64,000 nucleotides of DNA from Peteryoungia aggregata LMG 23059. Lineage in GTDB: Bacteria; Pseudomonadota; Alphaproteobacteria; Rhizobiales; Rhizobiaceae. The notes under the pieces were generated by a model, which was not told where the DNA came from, did not search any database, and saw only the letters and a list, made by a program, of their open reading frames with translations. Shown here piece by piece: positions 10,577-19,789 of the stretch. The translations under genes were made by a program, and so were the position numbers. The stretch spans positions 186,001-250,000 of the forward strand of contig NZ_JAUSUW010000007.1 in NCBI RefSeq assembly GCF_030814435.1, given 5' to 3'. Positions within the stretch are counted from its first letter, which is position 1. Each line of letters starts with the position of its first letter.

Positions 10577-11494
10577 TCACTTCACGCCGCGCTCTATATT
10601 TGAAACCGCAGCCTGATCTATCAACCATGAAGCAAGCGATTGGACAGCCTCACTATCAGAGCCGGGCACAAGCCAGTAACCGCGCTCGGGTACCGACACA
10701 ATCTCACCGGCCATCACCAGCAAATTGGCCTCCAGCAGATGGTCGATGATCCCCAGCCATCCAAGTGCCACGCCCTGCCCCGCCATCGCGGCCTGCACCA
10801 CGAGCGCATAAGTGTTCAAACGAAGGTCGCCCGAACGGTCCGGGGAGAATCCGCCGAGTTGCCGCCTGGACAGGTATGAGGACCAGTCGAGCCAGGGGGA
10901 AATGTTTTCGGCTTCGAGATGGATCAAGGGTCCCTGCTGGATGAGCATCTCGGACCCGGTGGAGAGACCGGGAGCCAGCGATGGCATGCAGACCGGAACA
11001 ACGCGCTCCGGCATGAGCAATCGCGGACCAGTGCCGAATTCGCTGCCGATTCCAAATGCGACGGCCAGATCGGCGTCCTCGCGCCAATGATGACCGAGAC
11101 GCTGGGTGGCGACAATCTGAAGATCGATGTCCGGATGGCTCTGCCGGAAGGCGTGCATGCGCGGGATGAGCCAGAGGCTGGAGAAGGCATAGTCTGTGGC
11201 CAGTCGAACAGTCGGGCGGCGTCGCGCCGCACGCAGGCTGCGCTGCAAGGCGTCGACTTCGGACACCGTCCGCTCTGCGATTGCGAGCAGCCGCCGCCCC
11301 TCCTCCGTAAACCGGACGCCGCGATGCAGCCGGTGCAGGAGCGGGAGACCAAACCGCTGCTCCAGGAGGCGGATCTGATAGCTGACAGCCGGTTGAGACA
11401 AACCGAGCGCCTCGGCGGCAGCGGATAGCGAGCCCTTCCGGCCGACTTCCACGAGCAGGCGCATCCAGGCCAAGTCAACCAGGGGCTCAGACAT
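10577..11494 (-). CDS. LysR-family regulator, probable choline-sulfate utilisation activator
   Basis: 305 residues from ATG 11494; a GTG three codons upstream (11503) is an alternative. An N-terminal winged helix-turn-helix (about 5-65, with SLSAAAEALGLSQPAVSYQIRLLE) precedes the periplasmic-binding-like effector domain. It is divergent from choX-betC with about 100 bases between starts, the usual LysR arrangement, and belongs by context to the TIGR03418-type regulators found beside betC. The effector is probably choline or choline sulfate (inference). Downstream on the same strand is the chemoreceptor gene, 121 bases away. Confidence 0.85.
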   Translation of the reverse strand: MSEPLVDLAWMRLLVEVGRKGSLSAAAEALGLSQPAVSYQIRLLEQRFGLPLLHRLHRGVRFTEEGRRLLAIAERTVSEVDALQRSLRAARRRPTVRLATDYAFSSLWLIPRMHAFRQSHPDIDLQIVATQRLGHHWREDADLAVAFGIGSEFGTGPRLLMPERVVPVCMPSLAPGLSTGSEMLIQQGPLIHLEAENISPWLDWSSYLSRRQLGGFSPDRSGDLRLNTYALVVQAAMAGQGVALGWLGIIDHLLEANLLVMAGEIVSVPERGYWLVPGSDSEAVQSLASWLIDQAAVSNIERGVK

Positions 11495-11505
11495 CAATCT
11501 CACTT

Positions 11506-11516
11506 ATGCCAAACAT
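11506..11516. promoter_or_regulatory. Possible LysR operator in the LysR/choX intergenic region
   Basis: ATGCCAAACAT is a small dyad (ATG-N5-CAT) located just upstream of the LysR start and about 80 bases before choX. It is the only clear symmetric element in this 100-base divergent region. Assignment rests on position and symmetry only. Confidence 0.25.
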
Positions 11517-11594
11517 CAAAAATCTCCTGCTTCACAGGCAAGTGCCGCGCCTCTTCAATAACGGCAGACAATACCACAAAAAGAGGGAACCACT

Positions 11595-12551
11595 ATGCGC
11601 ACGACATTGAACCATCGCACGAGTCTTGGCGGCCTTGCCGGCCTCGCCCTGATGCTCCTCGCCACGACCGCAGCAGCCGCAGATGCGGAAAGCTGCAAGG
11701 TCGTTCGCCTTTCTGATCCAGGCTGGACTGACATCACCGCAACCAACGGCGTCGCTTCGGTCGTTCTCGATGCTCTGGGCTATCAGCCTGACGTCAAGAC
11801 GCTCTCGGTGCCGATCGGCTACCAGTCGATGAAGAACGGCGAGATCGACGTTTTCCTCGGCAACTGGATGCCGGCACAGCAAGCCTTTATCGACGATCTG
11901 AACGGGGCCAAGGCCATCGAAGTCCTGGCAAAGAACCTCGAAGGTGCGAAATTCACGCTCGCCGTCCCGACCGCGACGGCCGAGAAGGGCATCAAGGACT
12001 TCGCCGATCTCGGCAAGAACCCGGATGAATTCGAAAGCAAGATCTACGGCATCGAGCCCGGCGCACCGGCGAACGCGAATATCCAGAAGATGATCGATGC
12101 CGGCGAATTCGGTCTCAAGGGCTGGGAACTGGTCGAATCGGGTGAACAGGCGATGCTGGCTCAAGTCGAGCGGGCGACGAAGGAAGGCAAGGGAGTCGTC
12201 TTCCTCGCCTGGGCGCCGCATCCGATGAACGAGCGCTTCCCGCTCACCTATCTCTCCGGCGGCGACGCCTATTTCGGCCCGAATCTCGGTGGTGCTGAAG
12301 TCTATACTCTGGGGCGGACCGGCTGGAGCGAAACCTGCCCGAATGCTGCGGCGCTCTTCAAGCAGATGACCTTCGACGTCTCCATGGAAAACGTGCTGAT
12401 GGGCGAAGTCCTCGGCGGCAAGGACTCCAAGGAGGCCGCCTCTGCATGGCTGAAGGCCAATCCGGGCGTGCTCGACAGCTGGCTGAAGGGCGTGACCACG
12501 CTGGATGGACAGCCGGGCGATGCGGCGGTCAAGTCGGCTCTCGGTCTCTGA
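11595..12551 (+). CDS. choX: Choline ABC transporter substrate-binding protein ChoX
   Basis: 318 residues with a GAGGGA site 8 bases before the ATG. A signal peptide (about 1-28, ATTAAAADAESCK) targets it to the periplasm. The OpuAC/ProX-type fold is visible in SDPGWTDI near the mature N-terminus and in GNWMPAQQ, which form the aromatic choline cage in this family. The ChoX family delivers choline to ChoW (permease) and ChoV (ATPase). Neither gene follows here; betC does, 12 bases downstream, so ChoX must use components encoded elsewhere. Function matches TIGR03414 by pattern. Confidence 0.9.
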   Translation: MRTTLNHRTSLGGLAGLALMLLATTAAAADAESCKVVRLSDPGWTDITATNGVASVVLDALGYQPDVKTLSVPIGYQSMKNGEIDVFLGNWMPAQQAFIDDLNGAKAIEVLAKNLEGAKFTLAVPTATAEKGIKDFADLGKNPDEFESKIYGIEPGAPANANIQKMIDAGEFGLKGWELVESGEQAMLAQVERATKEGKGVVFLAWAPHPMNERFPLTYLSGGDAYFGPNLGGAEVYTLGRTGWSETCPNAAALFKQMTFDVSMENVLMGEVLGGKDSKEAASAWLKANPGVLDSWLKGVTTLDGQPGDAAVKSALGL

Positions 12552-12563
12552 GGTCTGAAACCA

Positions 12564-14081
12564 GTGACATCACGCCCCAACATTCTGATCCTGATGGTGG
12601 ATCAGTTCAACGGGACCTTCTTTCCGGACGGTCCCGCCGATTTCCTGCATGCGCCCAATCTGGCAAATCTGGCGAAGCGCTCCGTGCGCTTCGCCAATAC
12701 CTACACCGCAAGCCCGCTCTGTGCGCCGGCGCGCGCCTCCTTCATGTCGGGGCAATTGCCGAGCCGGACGCGCGTCTATGACAATGCGGCAGAGTTCGCT
12801 TCCGACATTCCGACCTTCGCCCATCACCTGCGGGCGGCCGGCTATCAGACCAGCCTTTCCGGCAAGATGCACTTTGTCGGGCCTGATCAGTTGCACGGTT
12901 TTGAAGAGCGGCTGACGACCGACATTTACCCCGCCGATTTCGGCTGGACGCCTGACTATCGCAAGCCCGGCGAGCGTATCGACTGGTGGTACCACAATCT
13001 CGGATCTGTCACGGGTGCCGGTGTTGCCGAGATCACCAACCAGATGGAGTATGACGACGAGGTGGCTTACAACGCGACGCGCCGCCTCTACGATCTCTCG
13101 CGCGGCCATGACGAGCGGCCGTGGTGTCTGACGGTCAGTTTCACCCATCCGCACGACCCTTACGTCGCGCGGCGGAAATACTGGGATCTCTACGAGGGCT
13201 GCGAGGCCCTCGATCCGAGCGTACCGGCCATTCCCTATGACCGGCAGGATCCGCACTCGCAGCGTCTGATGGATGCGTGCGATCACACCGAATTCGACAT
13301 TACGGACGAGCACATACGCCGTGCTCGGCAAGGCTATTTCGCCAACATCTCCTATGTCGACGACAAGATCGGCGAGATCCTCGACGTACTCGAGCGCACG
13401 CGCATGGCGGACAACACCGTCATTCTGTTTGTCTCGGATCATGGCGACATGCTCGGCGAGCGCGGTCTCTGGTTCAAGATGAACTTCTTCGAGGGCTCGG
13501 CACGGGTTCCGATGATGATGGCGGTCCCGGGTGTCGAGGGACGACTGGTCACGGCGCCTGTCTCCACACTCGACGTCACACCGACGCTTGCCGGGCTAGC
13601 CGGCATCGACATATCGACCATCCTCGACTGGACGGATGGCGAGGACCTGATGCCGCTTGCGACAGGTACGGGCGGACGAGGCATCGTGTCGATGGAGTAT
13701 GCCGCCGAGGGTACGGTCAGCCCGATGGTCGGGCTTCGGAACAATCGCTACAAGTTGACGCTCTGCGAAGTGGACCCACCGATCCTGACGGATCTCGAGG
13801 CCGATCCTCACGAGCTCAACAATCTCGCCGAGGAACCGGCTGCGGCCGAGGTCTTTGCGTCCCTCCGTGAGGAGGCAGGCCGCCGCTGGGATCTTTCCCG
13901 CTTCGATGCGGCAGTCCGCGAGAGCCAGGCGCGGCGGCACATCGTCTACACGGCGCTGCGCAACGGGGCTTATTTCCCATGGGATTACCAGCCGCTGCAG
14001 AAGGCCTCGGAGCGCTATATGCGCAACCACATGGATCTCAATATCCTCGAAGAGAGCCAGCGGTTCCCGAGGGGTGAATGA
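12564..14081 (+). CDS. betC: Choline-sulfatase
   Basis: 505 residues, GTG start. It hydrolyses choline-O-sulfate to choline and sulfate, feeding glycine-betaine or phosphatidylcholine synthesis. The sulfatase signature CAPAR carries Cys53, which is converted to formylglycine. Metal ligands are seen at the N-terminal MVDQ (Asp) and in FVSDHGDMLGE. The C-terminal choline-sulfatase extension (about 440-505, YFPWDYQP) distinguishes it from other sulfatases. It follows choX by 12 bases without a strong ribosome site and is probably coupled to it. betI, betA and betB are absent nearby. Confidence 0.94.
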   Translation: MTSRPNILILMVDQFNGTFFPDGPADFLHAPNLANLAKRSVRFANTYTASPLCAPARASFMSGQLPSRTRVYDNAAEFASDIPTFAHHLRAAGYQTSLSGKMHFVGPDQLHGFEERLTTDIYPADFGWTPDYRKPGERIDWWYHNLGSVTGAGVAEITNQMEYDDEVAYNATRRLYDLSRGHDERPWCLTVSFTHPHDPYVARRKYWDLYEGCEALDPSVPAIPYDRQDPHSQRLMDACDHTEFDITDEHIRRARQGYFANISYVDDKIGEILDVLERTRMADNTVILFVSDHGDMLGERGLWFKMNFFEGSARVPMMMAVPGVEGRLVTAPVSTLDVTPTLAGLAGIDISTILDWTDGEDLMPLATGTGGRGIVSMEYAAEGTVSPMVGLRNNRYKLTLCEVDPPILTDLEADPHELNNLAEEPAAAEVFASLREEAGRRWDLSRFDAAVRESQARRHIVYTALRNGAYFPWDYQPLQKASERYMRNHMDLNILEESQRFPRGE

Positions 14082-14087
14082 TCCAAT

Positions 14088-14123
14088 AAAAAGGGCGGCC
14101 GATTACATCGCGCCGCCCTTTTT
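14088..14123. terminator. Bidirectional terminator between betC and gmk
   Basis: AAAAAGGGCGGC (14088-14099) pairs with GCCGCCCTTTTT (14112-14123) across a 12-base loop. The A run on one side and T run on the other make it functional in both directions, fitting the convergent betC and gmk genes. Confidence 0.85.
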
Positions 14124-14143
14124 GCATTCCGGAATTTTACGTC

Positions 14144-14791
<648 letters not shown>

Positions 14792-14794
14792 GGA

Positions 14795-15685
14795 CTACTC
14801 CAGATTTTGGACCTGTTCGCGGAATTGGTCGATGACGACCTTCAATTCGATGCCGGCGGCGGTGACCGCGACGGCATTGGATTTGGAACAGATAGTATTT
14901 GATTCTCGGTTAAATTCCTGCGCCAGGAAATCGAGTTTGCGACCGACCGGACCGCCGACGGCGAGCAGTTCGCGGGCAGCCGTGACATGTGCCTTCAGCC
15001 GGTCGATCTCTTCGCGCAGGTCTGCCCGTGTGGCGATCATGGCGATTTCCTGGTGCAGCCGATCCCGGTCGAGACCGCTCGTTGTGTCCATCAGGCCTGC
15101 GAGCTGGGCTTCCAGCCTGCGGGCAATCTCATCCGGCGAGCGGGAGGGGTCGGCCTCGATCTGCAGGGCCAGATCCTCGATCCTGCCGATCTGCTCCTCA
15201 AGGATACGGCGCAGGGCTCCTCCCTCCGTGGTGCGCATCTGCGCGAGGGCGGCGATGGCGCGTTCAAGGCCATTGAGAATGTCCATGTCACGGGCGGCGA
15301 TGGCCTGCGCATCATCGGTCGCCTCGCGCATGTCGACGAGGCCGCGGATCGACAACAGCGTGTCAAGCCGAAGCGGTGCGGGGTCCAGCACGTCGGGACC
15401 GAGTTGATCACGCAGGGCCAGCACCGCGTCGAGCGCATCGCGGTTCAGAACGGCTTCGACGCGGTTCTCGCTGACCGTCACGTTCAAGCCAATCTGCAGG
15501 TTGCCACGGGTCAGGCGCTCGCCGGCCAGCCGGCGGATATCGGTCTCAAGCGCCTCATGGCCCTGAGGAAGGCGCGTGCGCAGGTCGAGGCCCTTGCCAT
15601 TGACCGAACGCAGTTCCCAGGCCCAGCGGTAACGTCCCGACGAGCCTTCGACACGGGCAAAGCCCGTCATGGATTGCAGTGTCAT
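14795..15685 (-). CDS. YicC-family endoribonuclease-like protein
   Basis: 296 residues starting MTLQSMTGFARVEG, the invariant opening of YicC proteins; the frame is open further upstream but that part overlaps mltG. The family has an N-terminal YicC domain (about 1-155) and a C-terminal DUF1732 domain (about 210-296, ending in FREQVQNLE). E. coli YicC has been reported as an RNase acting on small RNAs, so an RNA-processing role is likely but inferred. It lies between mltG (22 bases) and gmk (3 bases) on the same strand. Confidence 0.9.
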   Translation of the reverse strand: MTLQSMTGFARVEGSSGRYRWAWELRSVNGKGLDLRTRLPQGHEALETDIRRLAGERLTRGNLQIGLNVTVSENRVEAVLNRDALDAVLALRDQLGPDVLDPAPLRLDTLLSIRGLVDMREATDDAQAIAARDMDILNGLERAIAALAQMRTTEGGALRRILEEQIGRIEDLALQIEADPSRSPDEIARRLEAQLAGLMDTTSGLDRDRLHQEIAMIATRADLREEIDRLKAHVTAARELLAVGGPVGRKLDFLAQEFNRESNTICSKSNAVAVTAAGIELKVVIDQFREQVQNLE

Positions 15686-15707
15686 GCCCCCGCCCCTTGT
15701 GTCGGTC

Positions 15708-16925
15708 TCAATTGTTCGCCGCCGGATCGACTTCCGGCTCGACATCGAGCGTTGCCGGTGGTGTCTGTGCCCGCTCGGCTTCGATCTTGCGCCAGCGACG
15801 AACATTGGCATTGTGCTCTTCGAGCGTCTTGGCGAAGGCATGGCCGCCCGTGCCGTCAGCCACGAAGTAGAGGTCTTCCGTCTTCCACGGATGCGCAACG
15901 GCTTCCAAGGCTGCACGGCCAGGATTGGCGATCGGCCCCGGCGGCAGTCCCTTGATCACGTAGGTATTGTAGGGCGTTTCCTTGCGGATATCAGACTGGA
16001 AAATCGGACGATCGGCCGGTTTTCCATCACCGCCGAACAGGCCATAGATGATCGTCGGGTCAGACTGCAGGCGCATGCCCTTGTTCAGTCTGTTGATGAA
16101 GACGGAGGCGACATGGGCACGCTCGTCGTCCTTGCCGGTTTCCTTCTCGACGATCGAGGCAAGCGTGACGAAGTCTTCCTTCGTATCGACCGGCAGGTCC
16201 GGATCGCGCTTTTCCCAGATCTGGTCGATCAGGCGTTCCTGTGCTGCGCGCATCTGGGTGACGATCTCTGCCCGCTTTGTGCCGCGTGTGAACTTGTAGG
16301 TGTCAGGACGCAGGCTGCCCTCTGGCGGCAATTCTGCCGGAAGGTCGCCTTCCAGCACCGGATCAGCAGCAAGGCGGAGGAACATCTGCTTCACGGTGAG
16401 GCCTTCAGGCAGCGACACGGAATACAGGATCGACTTGCCGGATTCCAGCAAGGCCGTCACATCCTTCATCGAGGCGCCCGCCTTGATCTCGTATTCACCG
16501 GCCTTCAGCGTCTGGTCTTCCTTGAGATAGGTTGTTGTCACGTAGCGATAGATGCGCGCATCGGAGACGATGCCATTGCGCTCGAGATTGTTGGCAATCT
16601 CCGCCAGACCTGCACCGCTGCGAACGACGAAATTGGTGTTGGCGGCCAGCGGCCCCGGCTTCTGATAGGTATCCATGGCATAGAAGAAGCCGGCAACCGC
16701 GACGACGCCGACGAAAACCACCATGGTCATGAGGAAGTTGAGGAAGATCACCAGCTGGCTGCGCGCCTTGCGAGACCGGCGCGGCGGCTGCGGCACGCGC
16801 TCAGGGCGCAGTGCCTCATTGGGCGACTTCGGAATAAACGGTCCCTTGCCCGGCTGGGTGTCGGCGTCGCGACCGAAGGAGACACCGTTGTTCTGGCTAC
16901 CGCCGTTCTGGCTGTTGTCGGTCAC
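15708..16925 (-). CDS. mltG: Endolytic murein transglycosylase MltG
   Basis: 405 residues from a GTG preceded by AAGGA 6 bases upstream. The frame is open to 17072, but the extra 49 residues are low-complexity Arg/Pro and unlikely to be translated. A cytoplasmic disordered tail (about 1-55), one membrane segment (about 66-90), a LysM-like subdomain and the YceG catalytic domain follow. The catalytic Glu lies in ASIVEKETGK. MltG cuts nascent glycan strands and helps set their length. It is downstream of fabF (195 bases), as in many alphaproteobacteria. Confidence 0.92.
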   Translation of the reverse strand: MTDNSQNGGSQNNGVSFGRDADTQPGKGPFIPKSPNEALRPERVPQPPRRSRKARSQLVIFLNFLMTMVVFVGVVAVAGFFYAMDTYQKPGPLAANTNFVVRSGAGLAEIANNLERNGIVSDARIYRYVTTTYLKEDQTLKAGEYEIKAGASMKDVTALLESGKSILYSVSLPEGLTVKQMFLRLAADPVLEGDLPAELPPEGSLRPDTYKFTRGTKRAEIVTQMRAAQERLIDQIWEKRDPDLPVDTKEDFVTLASIVEKETGKDDERAHVASVFINRLNKGMRLQSDPTIIYGLFGGDGKPADRPIFQSDIRKETPYNTYVIKGLPPGPIANPGRAALEAVAHPWKTEDLYFVADGTGGHAFAKTLEEHNANVRRWRKIEAERAQTPPATLDVEPEVDPAANN

Positions 16926-17120
16926 CGGCAATCCTTCTTTGTTTCGCACTCGCGGCTGTTTCGTCCAGCAATGCGGCAAAAATCCGGGTCGTCGTCCGGC
17001 GCGGGCGCGCCGGGCGTTGGCATGATTTCTACCCGCAGAAAGTGGCGGCGGGCAAGAGCATCCCGCCTTCATCCAGTGCTATGACGGTGAACGAAGCGGC
17101 ATGGCTTGCCGCCCGTCGCG

Positions 17121-18377
17121 TCAGCCCTCGTAGCGCTTCAGCACCAGGGATGCGTTGGTACCGCCGAAACCGAAGGAATTCGACAGCGCGACATTGATAT
17201 CCCGCTGCCTTGCCTTGTGCGGCACCAGATCGATCTTGGTTTCGACCTGGGGATTGTCGAGATTGAGTGTCGGCGGTGCGACATTGTCGCGAATGGCGAG
17301 CGCCGAGAAGATCGCCTCGACGGCGCCGGCTGCACCCAGGAGGTGACCGATCGCGGACTTGGTGGACGACATCGAGATCTTCGACGCATGTTCGCCGACC
17401 AGCCGCTCGACAGCGCCGAGCTCGATGGTATCGGCCATGGTCGAAGTGCCATGGGCGTTGATGTAGTCGATGTCGGCTGCGGTGAGACCAGCGCGCTTCA
17501 GCGCCATGGTCATGCAACGGAAGGCACCGTCGCCGTCTTCCGACGGGGCGGTAATGTGGAAAGCATCCCCCGAGAGACCGTAGCCGACAACTTCGGCATA
17601 GATCTTGGCGCCGCGCGCCTTGGCATGCTCAAGTTCTTCCAGGACCACGATGCCTGCACCTTCACCCATGACGAAACCATCACGGTCCTTGTCATAGGGG
17701 CGCGAGGCGGCGGTCGGGTCGTCATTGCGGGCCGTCGACAGCGCCTTGCAGGCGGCAAAGCCGGCCAGCGAGATGCGGCTGATCGGCGATTCCGTGCCGC
17801 CGGCGACCATGACATCGGCATCGCCGAGTGCGACCAGACGGGCAGCATCACCGATCGCATGGGCACCGGTCGAGCAGGCTGTCACCACGGAGTGGTTCGG
17901 GCCGCGCAGTTTGTGGCGGATCGACACCTGACCGGAGGCAAGGTTGATCAGACGTCCGGGAATGAAGAAGGGCGACAGGCGGCGCGGGCCCTTGTCGCGC
18001 AGGATATGGCCCGCTTCGACGATGCCCTCGAGGCCGCCGATGCCGGAGCCGATCAGCACGCCAGTCTGGCACTGGTCTTCATAGGTTGTCGGCTCCCAGC
18101 CGGCATCCTTGAGCGCCATGTCGGCCGCGGCAATCGCATAGATGATGAAATGGTCGACCTTGCGCTGCTCCTTGAGCTCCATCCAGTCGTCAGGATTCCA
18201 AGCGCCTTCACCTTCGGTCGGGATGCGGCAGGCGATCTTGGCGGGAAGGTCTTCGACCTCGAATTCCGTGACCAGACGCGCGCCACTCTGGCCGGCCAGA
18301 AGCCGCTGCCAGGTCAGTTCCGTTCCACATCCCAGAGGCGATACCATGCCGGTACCGGTGATGACGACACGTCTCAT
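17121..18377 (-). CDS. fabF: Beta-ketoacyl-ACP synthase II
   Basis: 418 residues from ATG 18377 (MRRVVITGTGMVSPLG), the usual family start; a TTG six codons upstream is less likely. It elongates acyl-ACP with malonyl-ACP in type II fatty-acid synthesis. The catalytic triad is clear: Cys168 in TACSTGAHAIG, a His in NAHGTSTMADT and a His in SAIGHLLGAAG. The C-terminal NSFGFGGTNASLV loop is intact. It lies 131 bases downstream of acpP on the same strand, with a hairpin between them. Confidence 0.95.
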   Translation of the reverse strand: MRRVVITGTGMVSPLGCGTELTWQRLLAGQSGARLVTEFEVEDLPAKIACRIPTEGEGAWNPDDWMELKEQRKVDHFIIYAIAAADMALKDAGWEPTTYEDQCQTGVLIGSGIGGLEGIVEAGHILRDKGPRRLSPFFIPGRLINLASGQVSIRHKLRGPNHSVVTACSTGAHAIGDAARLVALGDADVMVAGGTESPISRISLAGFAACKALSTARNDDPTAASRPYDKDRDGFVMGEGAGIVVLEELEHAKARGAKIYAEVVGYGLSGDAFHITAPSEDGDGAFRCMTMALKRAGLTAADIDYINAHGTSTMADTIELGAVERLVGEHASKISMSSTKSAIGHLLGAAGAVEAIFSALAIRDNVAPPTLNLDNPQVETKIDLVPHKARQRDINVALSNSFGFGGTNASLVLKRYEG

Positions 18378-18440
18378 CGTGCGAAGCCCACCCAATTCAT
18401 TTGACCGAAGTCATTGTAAACAAAGGTCCAGATACAACAA

Positions 18441-18459
18441 GGCCCGCTCAGCGCGGGCC
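18441..18459 (-). terminator. Hairpin between acpP and fabF
   Basis: GGCCCGC (18441-18447) pairs with GCGGGCC (18453-18459). On the minus strand it is followed by TTGTTGT, a weak U-rich tail. It probably ends or attenuates the abundant acpP transcript before fabF. Confidence 0.5.
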
Positions 18460-18508
18460 CAAGCGGACAGGACGGGCTCTCGCCCGCCTTCCGCAGCAAT
18501 GTGATCGA

Positions 18509-18745
18509 TCAGGCCTGAGCCTTCTCGATGAACTTTACGGCGTCGCCGACCGTCAGGATCGAGTCAGCAGCGTCGTCCGGGATTTCAACGCCGAACTCTT
18601 CTTCGAAGGCCATGACGAGTTCGACGGTGTCGAGCGAGTCAGCGCCCAGATCGTCGATGAAGCTCGCGCCTTCGACGACCTTTTCAGCGTCTACGCCGAG
18701 ATGATCAACTACAATTTTCTTCACGCGTTCTGCGATATCGCTCAT
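18509..18745 (-). CDS. acpP: Acyl carrier protein
   Basis: 78 residues, acidic, the standard size. The phosphopantetheine attachment serine is Ser37 in the GADSLDTVE motif. It carries growing acyl chains for fatty-acid, phospholipid and lipid A synthesis. The GAGGATACCGAC sequence just upstream supplies a ribosome site. It is separated from fabG by 276 bases containing two inverted repeats, so it probably has its own promoter. Confidence 0.97.
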   Translation of the reverse strand: MSDIAERVKKIVVDHLGVDAEKVVEGASFIDDLGADSLDTVELVMAFEEEFGVEIPDDAADSILTVGDAVKFIEKAQA

Positions 18746-18862
18746 GTCGGTATCCTCGACCTTCTAAAATTCAGAGGGAGCCTTAATGGCGTCCCTGCCC
18801 TGCATTCAGCCAGTGACGCTTACGTCCCCACCAGCAAACCCGTTCGGCCCTGACCCAGAGCG

Positions 18863-18946
18863 GTTTATGCAAACAAAAGCATAAACTTCGGCTCATGAGA
18901 CGGAGCGACTGCTCACAGTCATGGCCCGCTTAACACGGTTTAAGCG
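18863..18946. promoter_or_regulatory. Two inverted repeats upstream of acpP
   Basis: GTTTATGC (18863-18870) and GCATAAAC (18879-18886) form an 8-base dyad with an 8-base spacer. CGCTTAA (18927-18933) and TTAAGCG (18940-18946) form a 7-base dyad with a 6-base spacer. Both sit 120-200 bases upstream of the acpP start in the only sizeable gap of the fab cluster. Neither has a T tract, so operators or a structured leader are likelier than terminators. The binding protein is unknown. Confidence 0.4.
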
Positions 18947-19021
18947 CGCCGCAAAGCCAGAAATTCGCCCCCTTGCCTCGGTCAACATCCTATTGCAGAG
19001 GGGCGCTTTCCGGCAATTCAA

Positions 19022-19759
19022 TCAGATCATCGCCATGCCGCCATTCACGTGCAGCGTCTGCCCGGTCATGTAGGCAGCCTCGTTGGAGGCGAGGTAGACG
19101 ACGGCTGACGCGACTTCAGCACCGGTGCCCATGCGCTTCATCGGGATGGCCCCCATGATCGCATCCTTCTGCTTGTCGTTCAGCTTGCCGGTCATCGCGC
19201 TTTCGATGAAGCCCGGAGCCACGCAGTTGACCGTCACGTTGCGGGTGGCGATTTCCTGGGCGAGCGACTTGGAAAAGCCGATCATGCCGGCCTTGGAGGC
19301 GCAGTAATTGGCCTGGCCCGGATTGCCGGTGACGCCAACGATCGAGGTGATGTTGATGATACGGCCAAAGCGGCGGCGCATCATCGGATGGGTCAGCTCG
19401 CGGGTCAGGCGGAAGACGGCCGTCAGGTTGACTTCGAGAACCGCATCCCAGTCGGCGTCCGACATGCGCACGAACAGGCCGTCCTTGGTGATGCCGGCGT
19501 TGTTGACGAGGATGTCGACACCTTCGAGTTCAGCCTCGGCCTTCTCGCCGAGCGCCTTGACCTCATCGCGGTCGGAGAGATTGGCCGGGAAGATCTTGAC
19601 GCGGTCACCGAGTTCGGCGGCCAGCGCTTCCAGCTTTTCGACGCGCGTGCCGTGCAGGCCGACGATCGCGCCCTGGGCATGCAGTTGCCGCGCGATTTCT
19701 TCGCCGATGCCACCGGTGGCGCCAGTCACGAGGGCCTTGCGGCCTGTCAGATCGAACAT
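19022..19759 (-). CDS. fabG: 3-oxoacyl-ACP reductase
   Basis: 245 residues, an SDR enzyme that reduces 3-oxoacyl-ACP with NADPH. The cofactor motif TGATGGIGEEIA (about 12-23), the NNAG strand and the catalytic Ser-Tyr-Lys set (ITSIVG; YCASK) are complete. The ending HVNGGMAMI is typical of FabG. It lies 30 bases downstream of fabD on the same strand, giving the standard fabD-fabG-acpP-fabF order. Confidence 0.95.
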   Translation of the reverse strand: MFDLTGRKALVTGATGGIGEEIARQLHAQGAIVGLHGTRVEKLEALAAELGDRVKIFPANLSDRDEVKALGEKAEAELEGVDILVNNAGITKDGLFVRMSDADWDAVLEVNLTAVFRLTRELTHPMMRRRFGRIINITSIVGVTGNPGQANYCASKAGMIGFSKSLAQEIATRNVTVNCVAPGFIESAMTGKLNDKQKDAIMGAIPMKRMGTGAEVASAVVYLASNEAAYMTGQTLHVNGGMAMI

Positions 19760-19789
19760 GGTCGGGTTCCTTGTTGTTCGTTGAGGCGA

